From positions 94,330 through 158,329 of the forward strand of contig NZ_JACYXF010000010.1 in the NCBI RefSeq assembly GCF_015352985.1: 64,000 nt of DNA, in the 5' to 3' direction. The first letter of the stretch is position 1. Each line of letters begins with the position of its first letter. This document shows positions 58,271 through 64,000 of the stretch, piece after piece. The position numbers and the translations under genes were made by a program. The notes beneath the pieces were generated by a model. The model was not told the origin of the DNA. It saw only the letters and a program-made list of their open reading frames with translations, and made no database searches. Source of the stretch: Noviherbaspirillum malthae. GTDB taxonomy: Bacteria > Pseudomonadota > Gammaproteobacteria > Burkholderiales > Burkholderiaceae_D.

Positions 58271-58457
58271 ATCGATATTGGCTGTAGTTGGGAACTCACC
58301 CTACCCCTGCATATCTTTATCCGAACTTATTCGTTCCCCCTGCCCGCGCCTGTCGTTATTCTCTGGCTGTCAAGAATGACAACACCCGCAGCCACCCATG
58401 CGTTCAGTCATTGGTGACATTCCCCGCATGACAGCATGACAGAAAGGACAACCCAGA

Positions 58458-59504
58458 ATGCAGTACCGTCAACTTGGCAATTCCGGCATCAAGGTCAGCA
58501 CCATTGCGCTCGGCACCATGACCTGGGGCGAGCAGAATACGGAGGCCGATGCCCATGCGCAGCTGGACCTCGCCATCGATCACGGCGTCAACCTGATCGA
58601 TGCAGCTGAAATGTATCCGGTGCCGCCGAAACCGGAAACCCAGGGTCTGACCGAGCGCTATCTCGGTTCGTGGCTGAAGGCATCCGGCCGGCGCGACAAG
58701 CTCGTCATCGCCACCAAGGCCGCAGGCCCCGCACGACTGCCGCACCAGCCCCGTCATGTGCGCGGCGGCGAAACACACTTCGACCGCAAGAGCCTGAGCG
58801 AAGCCTTGCACGGCAGCCTGCAGCGGCTGCAGACCGACTACATCGACCTGTATCAGCTGCACTGGCCCGACCGCACGGTCAACTGTTTCGGCCGGCTCAA
58901 TTACACGCATATCGAGGAACACACGATTCCGATCGAGGAAACCCTGTCGGTACTCGGCGAGTTCGTCAAGGAAGGCAAGATCCGCCATATCGGCGTATCC
59001 AATGAAACGCCCTGGGGCGTGGCCCAATTCCTGAAGGCGGCGGAGAAGCTAGATCTGCCCCGCATCGTGACCATCCAGAACCCTTACAATCTGCTCAACC
59101 GCACCTTCGAAATCGGCCTGTCGGAATTCGCCTTCCGCGAGCAGGTCGGTCTGCTTGCCTATTCGCCGCTCGCCTTCGGTGTCCTGACCGGCAAGTACCT
59201 GCATGGCGCCCGTCCGGCCGGCGCGCGGCTCTCGCTGTATGAGCGCTTCGTCCGCTACAACAATCCGCAGGCCGAGAAAGCCGCGCAGGAATATGTGGCG
59301 CTGGCACGCAAGCACAGCATCGATCCTTCGCACCTGGCGCTGGCCTATGTCAACAGCCGGCCTTTCCTGACCAGCAATATCATCGGTGCCACCACGCTGG
59401 ATCAGTTGAAGAGCAACCTGCGCAGCATTCATCTGACCCTGAACGAGAAAATCCTCGCCGAGATCGATGCCATTCATGTCAGGCACCCGAATCCGGCGCC
59501 CTGA
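58458..59504 (+). CDS. Aldo/keto reductase (Tas-like)
   Basis: A 348-residue NADP(H)-dependent oxidoreductase. The chain opens MQYRQLGNSGIKVSTIALGT with MTWGEQNTEADA, as in Escherichia coli Tas. The tetrad residues lie in LIDAAEMYP (Asp, Tyr), VIATKAAGP (Lys) and YQLHWPDR (His). The NADPH part has AYSPLAFGVLTGKY and NIIGATTLDQLKSNL. AGAAAGGA lies near the start. Substrate unknown; members reduce aldehydes and ketones broadly. Confidence 0.93.
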   Translation: MQYRQLGNSGIKVSTIALGTMTWGEQNTEADAHAQLDLAIDHGVNLIDAAEMYPVPPKPETQGLTERYLGSWLKASGRRDKLVIATKAAGPARLPHQPRHVRGGETHFDRKSLSEALHGSLQRLQTDYIDLYQLHWPDRTVNCFGRLNYTHIEEHTIPIEETLSVLGEFVKEGKIRHIGVSNETPWGVAQFLKAAEKLDLPRIVTIQNPYNLLNRTFEIGLSEFAFREQVGLLAYSPLAFGVLTGKYLHGARPAGARLSLYERFVRYNNPQAEKAAQEYVALARKHSIDPSHLALAYVNSRPFLTSNIIGATTLDQLKSNLRSIHLTLNEKILAEIDAIHVRHPNPAP

Positions 59505-59520
59505 GCGTTGTTTTGGAACT

Positions 59521-59544
59521 TACGGGCACATTGCCGTGCCCGTA
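59521..59544. terminator. Hairpin between the reductase and the acetyltransferase
   Basis: A perfect 9 bp stem (TACGGGCAC 59521-59529, GTGCCCGTA 59536-59544) with a 6-base loop lies between two converging genes. No T tract follows on either strand; it probably serves both. Confidence 0.5.
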
Positions 59545-59585
59545 GTACAGGATTTTGGAAATTGCAAGAGTGAAGCCGCAGCGGG

Positions 59586-60104
59586 TCAGCCTGCAGCAAG
59601 GCTGCAGCGGCAGGCGGGCTTTTGCGGATAGCTGGCCACGAGGCGCTTGGAGAAGTAAATGCCCTCGGCGCCATAGGATGTCTTGGCCGCACCGCCTTCG
59701 ATATAGCCGTTGCGCGCATAGAAGCAGCGCGCGGTCAGGGTGCTGTGCACCTGCAGGCACGCCAATCCCCAAGCCTTGGCCTGTGATTCGAGCGCCTGCA
59801 GCATGGCCTTGCCGGCGCCGATGAATCGCATTTCGGGCGCGACATAAAACAGGACAATCTTGCCCTGCCGGGTCATGATCGCCACGCCGGCCACTTTGTC
59901 ATCGACAATCGCAACCAGGCAATGATTGGCCGGCGCGCCGAACCAGCAGCGCACGTTGTCGGGCGTCTTGTTGCCCAGCCAGGCAGCGAGGACTTCGGCG
60001 TCATGGCGGTGATCATCTTCGCAACATTCCGAGATCGACCGCCTGAGCAGGTCGCATGCATCCTTGGCATCGTCGGGTACCGCTGTTCTGATCGCTATCG
60101 TCAT
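59586..60104 (-). CDS. GNAT-family N-acetyltransferase
   Basis: A 172-residue protein starting MTIAIRTAVPDDAKDACDLL. The acetyl-CoA loop is in FYVAPEMRFIGAGKAMLQAL (near residues 102-121) and the late strand in LQVHSTLTARCFYARNGYIE. The frame can start at GTG 60116, four codons earlier. GNAT enzymes acetylate amines or proteins; the substrate cannot be predicted. Confidence 0.85.
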   Translation of the reverse strand: MTIAIRTAVPDDAKDACDLLRRSISECCEDDHRHDAEVLAAWLGNKTPDNVRCWFGAPANHCLVAIVDDKVAGVAIMTRQGKIVLFYVAPEMRFIGAGKAMLQALESQAKAWGLACLQVHSTLTARCFYARNGYIEGGAAKTSYGAEGIYFSKRLVASYPQKPACRCSLAAG

Positions 60105-60306
60105 CGTTATTGCCACTCACCGTTCTCGTCAAAACTATAGTGCCTTTTGGCTGCCGCTGTCACCGGCAAAGCAGCTTGGTGTTGTATGGGTACGATTGTC
60201 GCATTGGCATGCGACCTGGCATCCGCACCCGTTCCGGCAAGGCCGCATGGTATGCGAACTCCGCCCGGCAGGCAATCCGCGCGGTCGACGCGCGGATCAT
60301 TCATGC

Positions 60307-61386
60307 TCAATGCACGCCGTCGGCCTGGTGCACCGGCCAGTAGGTTTCCAGTTTCAGTTCCTTCAGCGCCGCGTTCAGGAAGCTGCGGTCGATCCACTTG
60401 TCGACGTCGAACTTGCTGCGGATGAGCTTGAACTCGTAGGCATGTTCGACCGCATCCTTGTAGCGCTGGGTGAGGAAAGGATCGAACAATGGGCTCAGCC
60501 GCACGCGCAGGGGCTGGCCGTCGTAGTCTTCCTTCCAGTGCTCGAAACTCGCAGTGTTGGCACGCGCCCAGGTGCGGAAGACTTCATCGCGATTGGCTTC
60601 CTCCGAACTCCAGCGTGCAACCTTCAATGCCGCCTTGACGAAGCGCAGCGTGTGCGCAGGATATTTTGCGGCGAACTCCTCCGTCACCAGCACATGCCCC
60701 TGGCGCGTGAAGATCGGCGAATCGCCCTTGCTGGTATAGGCAATCCGGGCAGCGCCCTTGTCGCGCAGCTTGAGCAGCTCATAGCTGCCGAAGACGGCGT
60801 CCACATCCTTGGTAGTCAAGGCCGCCTGGGCAGTGGCGGTATCGAGATTGACCACCCTGAGATCGCGCTCGGTCAGGCCGTGCGCTGCCAGCAGCCGGTC
60901 GATCGGCAGCTGGGCGTTCGTGCCCTTGAAGATGGCCACACGCTTGCCGCGCAAGTCCTTGATGGTGCGGATAGCCGAGTCGGGCGGCGTCGCAAGGTAG
61001 ATGTTGCCGCGTACCCCGGTGGCAAAGATCAGTTTCGTCTTCAGGCCGGCGGCACGGCCGATGATGGAAGGCAGGTCGCCCTGGAAGGCGAAATCGAGCT
61101 GCTTGTTGCTCAGCGCTTCGTTGACCGCCGGCCCTGCGCCCTTGAAGAAATACCACTCGACCTTGACGTTGTCGGCGGCGAACTCCTCTTCCAGCGCACG
61201 CTTGGAATGCGCAATCGCCATCGACGAATTGGCGAAGGCAGGCGGATTGCCTGTTGCCGGCTGGGCCACGCCGATGCGGATGACTTCGGGCGTAGCCGCC
61301 ATGGCAAGGCTTCCGTAACCGGCAAGCGCAATGCCTGCCGCAAGGGATGCCAATGTCCTGATCGCCGCGCGTCTTTCCTGCTTCAT
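60307..61386 (-). CDS. Second sulfonate-type ABC binding protein
   Basis: A 359-residue SsuA-like periplasmic protein. The N-terminus MKQERRAAIRTLASLAAGIA with Arg-Arg resembles a Tat or Sec signal, cleaved after AMA-A near residue 30. The mature part (RIGVAQPATGNPPAFANSSM, NKQLDFAFQGDLPSIIGRAA, KGTNAQLPIDRLLAAHGLTE) belongs to the NMT1/THI5-like group of sulfonate, nitrate and taurine binding proteins, but diverges from SsuA in this window. No permease or ATPase gene adjoins, so it would need to share SsuBC or another transporter. A CGTTC core resembling the sbp/cysT motif lies 57 bases before the start. Confidence 0.82.
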   Translation of the reverse strand: MKQERRAAIRTLASLAAGIALAGYGSLAMAATPEVIRIGVAQPATGNPPAFANSSMAIAHSKRALEEEFAADNVKVEWYFFKGAGPAVNEALSNKQLDFAFQGDLPSIIGRAAGLKTKLIFATGVRGNIYLATPPDSAIRTIKDLRGKRVAIFKGTNAQLPIDRLLAAHGLTERDLRVVNLDTATAQAALTTKDVDAVFGSYELLKLRDKGAARIAYTSKGDSPIFTRQGHVLVTEEFAAKYPAHTLRFVKAALKVARWSSEEANRDEVFRTWARANTASFEHWKEDYDGQPLRVRLSPLFDPFLTQRYKDAVEHAYEFKLIRSKFDVDKWIDRSFLNAALKELKLETYWPVHQADGVH

Positions 61387-61536
61387 GATGTTCCTTGTTG
61401 TTTAACGTGCGGCATCTTATGCATGCCGCGTGCCAAGCAAATGAACGGAAAACCAGTGAAAACGCGCAAGCTGCTGCTGCGATTGGTGCATCAGCTGCGA
61501 TTTCTGCACCACGCCTGCATCAAATCAGGCAGGCGT

Positions 61537-62784
61537 TCAGTCTTGATCGGGAAAGGCATCATGAAAATCTGCCGCGACTGACGTACGGATCAAGAGTCCG
61601 TAGCTCTCCCACAAAAGCTGCAGCAGAAATAGGACGGCCAGCACACGGAAACCGGCCAGCATGCCGAAATGCTGGCTCAGGACCCCGCCAAGCACTGCGC
61701 CGACCAGTCCGCCCGCCGGGCCCGCCAGCGAGAACAGGCCGCCGATACGCCCTCGTCCCAGTTCCTGCGCAAGCGCGGCAAAGCGGCCGACGCTGGTCAG
61801 GTGCTGCATGCCGAGGCCCAGCCCGAGCAGCATGGCGCTTGCCCAGAGTACCGCCGGAGCAGCCGGCTGCCATAGGAGGATCTCCGCCGCAAGCAGTACG
61901 CCGAAGGCGGCGCAATAGCGGACCGGCTCGCGCCATGCCGCCAGCCATTGCCCAGCCGCCAGAAGCGTCAGGACGAATGCGGCACCCTGTACCGTCACCA
62001 GACCCGCCGCCTGCTGTGCGCTCATGCCGAAGCGGCGGATGGCGACGAAGATCACGAAAACGGTGAAATAGGACATCGCGACCTGCCCCAGGAATTCGAT
62101 GAGCATGGTGCGCCGCAGCTCGGCGCGCTTCGCCACCACTGTGAACTGGTCCCGCAGGCGCTGCCGTAACGGTGTCGCGTCCGCCCCCTTGCCGGGCGGC
62201 GCCGAGGAAAGAACGCGGTCGCCGATCAGCAGCGTCACGAACAAGCCCGCTGCCACCAGCCGGAACGTGTCGGAAAAACCCATCCGCTCGAGCACCCATG
62301 CGCCCAGCATGGGTCCGGCGAAGAACATGCCGAAGGTATGCGAGGCCCGCTGCCATCCCGCCTTGCCAGGACCAAGCAAGGGCAGAAGGTGAAGAAACTC
62401 GGTCTGCGTAGTGACCATGCGGAAGGGATTGAGCAATCCGAAGATGATGACGCCCGCAATCAGTTGTGCCGGCGTGCTTGCGCGGCTGAGAAAGAAGAGG
62501 AAGAGCAGAACGCCGCCGATGCAGCCGATGCGAAACAGCGGGCGGCTGCCATGGCGGTCGATCATCGCGCCGAGGGGCAATGACAGCAGCAGCATGCCTG
62601 CAAACTGCAGACCGCCGACCAGGCCGATCTGCCATGGCGACGCATGCAGCGCCGCCGCGTACAGCGGCAGCACAACCTTGGCGATGCCGTTCGATGTGCC
62701 GGCAAGGATGCCCAGCGCCATGAAGCCGACCAGGAAGCGCCGGGCCGGCGGAGCGACGAAGTTTTCAGAAGCGGTCGAAGACAT
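61537..62784 (-). CDS. MFS transporter
   Basis: A 415-residue major-facilitator protein with twelve predicted helices. The motif-A loop between helices 2 and 3 is PLGAMIDRHGSRPLFRIGCI. A hydrophilic central loop (APPGKGADATPLRQRLRDQF) divides the halves. LFSLAGPAGGLVGAVLGGVL lies in the C-terminal half. Nothing pins down the substrate. It begins 9 bases after the rutE-like gene stop and 150 bases before the binding protein gene on the same strand, so all three may be cotranscribed. Confidence 0.88.
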   Translation of the reverse strand: MSSTASENFVAPPARRFLVGFMALGILAGTSNGIAKVVLPLYAAALHASPWQIGLVGGLQFAGMLLLSLPLGAMIDRHGSRPLFRIGCIGGVLLFLFFLSRASTPAQLIAGVIIFGLLNPFRMVTTQTEFLHLLPLLGPGKAGWQRASHTFGMFFAGPMLGAWVLERMGFSDTFRLVAAGLFVTLLIGDRVLSSAPPGKGADATPLRQRLRDQFTVVAKRAELRRTMLIEFLGQVAMSYFTVFVIFVAIRRFGMSAQQAAGLVTVQGAAFVLTLLAAGQWLAAWREPVRYCAAFGVLLAAEILLWQPAAPAVLWASAMLLGLGLGMQHLTSVGRFAALAQELGRGRIGGLFSLAGPAGGLVGAVLGGVLSQHFGMLAGFRVLAVLFLLQLLWESYGLLIRTSVAADFHDAFPDQD

Positions 62785-62793
62785 GCCGCCGGC

Positions 62794-63384
62794 TCACAGC
62801 AGCTGCACGGCCTGGTCGAAGCCCAGGCGCGGTCCGCGCGGATGCACTGATTCCGGATCACCGTAGCCGAGGTTGGCAATGAAATTGATGCGGTAGCGGC
62901 CGTCCGGAAAGAATTCGCTATTCACGGCGTCGGGGTTGAAGCCGGACATGGGGCCGACATCGAGGCCGAGCGCACGCGCGGCAAGGATGAGATAGGCGCC
63001 CTGCAGCGAACCGTTGCGCACGGCCGTCGGGTCGATCAGCCCGGGATTGCCGTCGAACAGGGGCTTGGCATCGTAGCTCGGGAATTGTGCCGGCAGGTGT
63101 TCGTGAAAACCGGTGTCGTAGGCGATGAGCACGACGGCCGGCGCGGCAAGGGTCTTGTCGCGGTTGCCCGAGGACAGTGCCGGGGCTAGCCGCGACTTTG
63201 CTTCGGCGGTGCGCAGGAAGACATAGCGGGCGGGCTGAGCGTTGAATGCGGTCGGTCCCCACTTGAGCAGTTCGTACAGCGCGTGAATGACGTCGTCACT
63301 GACGGGGTCTGTGTGGAAGCGGTTGAAGGTGCGGGCGTTGCGGAAGATCTGGTCGAGGGTGCTGTCGGGGAGCCTGGATGCCAT
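62794..63384 (-). CDS. rutE: RutE-like malonic semialdehyde reductase/nitroreductase family
   Basis: A 196-residue flavin reductase, exactly the length of Escherichia coli RutE. Segments typical of the family are ARTFNRFHTDPVSDDVIHAL, ELLKWGPTAFNAQPARYVFL and ALGLDVGPMSGFNPDAVNSE. RutE reduces malonic semialdehyde to 3-hydroxypropionate in pyrimidine breakdown; no other rut gene is near, so that exact role is not proven here. The frame is open 400 bases upstream but runs into the repeat array; ATG 63384 (MASRLPDSTLDQIF) fits the family. Confidence 0.85.
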   Translation of the reverse strand: MASRLPDSTLDQIFRNARTFNRFHTDPVSDDVIHALYELLKWGPTAFNAQPARYVFLRTAEAKSRLAPALSSGNRDKTLAAPAVVLIAYDTGFHEHLPAQFPSYDAKPLFDGNPGLIDPTAVRNGSLQGAYLILAARALGLDVGPMSGFNPDAVNSEFFPDGRYRINFIANLGYGDPESVHPRGPRLGFDQAVQLL

Positions 63385-63647
63385 CGGGGATGTCCTTGTC
63401 TGGTGGGTAGCGGAGGGGCTTTGCAAGGAACTGCCGGTAGCAGAATTTGTACCAGCGGATGGCGGGGCGTGATGTATTTGTGTTGTGCAGTATGCGGGCC
63501 CGTAAGGGTAAAAGGCTGCATGGAATCGGGCAGCGAGGCGACAGGGAAGTGATGCAAAAACAGCAGGTGACTTGCTAGTGCCGTTAGGGAAAATCTTGCA
63601 TAAGCGTGCCAGAGCCCTTGCGTGCTCTTTCCCCCTCAACGGCGGCC

Positions 63648-63870
63648 GGCGAGGTGGACGTAGCAGGGGTTTCGCAACGCACTGCGTTGCGCCTGCGAAG
63701 TCGGAGGCGCTTACAAGCGGCGAGGTGGACGTAGCAGGGGTTTGGCAACGCATGCGTTGCGCCTGCGGAGTCGGAGCCGCCTGCAAGCGGCGAGGTGGAC
63801 GTAGCAGGGGTTTCGCAATGCACTGCGTTGCGCCTGCGGAGTCGGAGCCGCCTGCAAGCGGCGAGGTGGG
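63648..63870. repeat. Tandem array of three 70-71 bp palindromic repeats
   Basis: Units start at 63648, 63719 and 63789 (GGCGAGGTGGACGTAGCAGG), with a truncated fourth at 63860. Each holds a core inverted repeat: GCAACGCA-C-TGCGTTGC in unit 1, the perfect GCAACGCATGCGTTGC in unit 2, and GCAATGCA-C-TGCGTTGC in unit 3. The complement of the unit matches the element at 52605-52725 in order (CTTGCA, GGCGGCTCCG, GCGCAA, CATG, TTGC, AAACCC). The array lies beyond the rutE start. Together with the 263 bases before it, this 0.6 kb region has no gene I can support. Confidence 0.85.
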
Positions 63871-63941
63871 GGGTTAGGTGCAGTAGTCGCGATCTGATCT
63901 GACAGTTGCCCGGTTTGATACTGGCGATTGTCAGGTCAAGT

Positions 63942-64000
63942 TCAGCTATTCAATGCGGTGATTTTATCGCGCCATGCCTCCTTTCCGTCCAACAGAGTTT
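63942..64000 (-). CDS. Possible 3' end of a gene entering from the right edge
   Basis: On the minus strand a frame open from the window edge ends at TGA (63944-63942) and reads LLDGKEAWRDKITALNS. Codon use looks ordinary, but 18 codons are too few to identify a family, and the call is tentative. Confidence 0.25.
   Translation of the reverse strand, partial: TLLDGKEAWRDKITALNS

Noticed and set aside
63648..63870. CRISPR array
   Set aside because: Repeats are contiguous 70-71 bp units without unique spacers, and no cas gene is present.
63572..63877. 101-codon frame through the 70 bp repeat array
   Set aside because: The unit lengths of 70 and 71 bases shift the frame between units, so it is not under coding constraint.

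Overview
This window looks like a chromosomal segment of a GC-rich betaproteobacterium of the Burkholderiales, most likely Oxalobacteraceae (Herbaspirillum, Noviherbaspirillum or Herminiimonas type). The grounds are a Burkholderia-type porin, the tldD/nitrilase/yhdP block divergent from glnE, the ribF-ileS-lspA and coaBC-dut blocks, and a CysB-family regulator next to cysTWA. This placement comes from recognising gene families, not from a database search. No rRNA, tRNA, CRISPR array, prophage or insertion sequence was seen. Nearly all genes look intact. Only the genes cut by the two window edges are partial.

Region by region. 1-9.8 kb is a purine-salvage/degradation block: the end of an NCS2 purine permease, xdhA-xdhB-xdhC (xanthine dehydrogenase and its cofactor-insertion protein), guaD (guanine deaminase), a porin, a class II aldolase and a 4-oxalocrotonate tautomerase. 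Next come an exported Pro/Tyr/His-rich protein and a three-unit DUF4142 lipoprotein with a long Thr/Pro/Ala tail. 13-23 kb holds tldD, a nitrilase-family amidase and the giant YhdP-like envelope protein on the minus strand, facing away from glnE and a cupin. 23-29.5 kb carries a large hybrid histidine kinase, gap and tkt. 29.9-39.8 kb is housekeeping on the plus strand: rsmE, yidB, mtfA, ribF, ileS, lspA, coaBC, dut, then a PDZ/M48-like lipoprotein that has lost its zinc ligands. 40-45 kb holds a TRAP transporter (dctM, dctQ; no binding protein seen) divergent from a sensor kinase/FixJ-type regulator pair, with a clear inverted repeat between them.

45-56.9 kb is a sulfur-acquisition block entirely on the minus strand. 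In transcription order it is sbp, ssuE, ssuA, ssuD, ssuC, ssuB, a single-domain molbindin and a degenerate EAL-domain protein; then, after a 0.7 kb AT-richer gap, cysT, cysW, cysA and cysB. Sulfate binding protein and permease are therefore encoded in separate transcription units, whose upstream regions share a short motif at nearly the same distance from the start codon. A type IV pilin with a good sigma-54 promoter and a divergent Sel1-repeat protein follow. The last stretch has an aldo/keto reductase, a GNAT acetyltransferase, a second sulfonate-type binding protein, an MFS transporter and a RutE-like reductase.

The structures least explained by genes are (i) a repeat family with a conserved palindromic core, present as one copy between ssuD and ssuC and as a three-unit array of about 70 bp near the right edge in the opposite orientation; (ii) eight copies of a 9 bp unit between ssuE and ssuA; (iii) the degenerate EAL protein downstream of the sulfonate genes; and (iv) the PDZ/M48-like protein with KEMAH in place of HExxH. 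I found no clear candidate for a wholly new multi-gene system.
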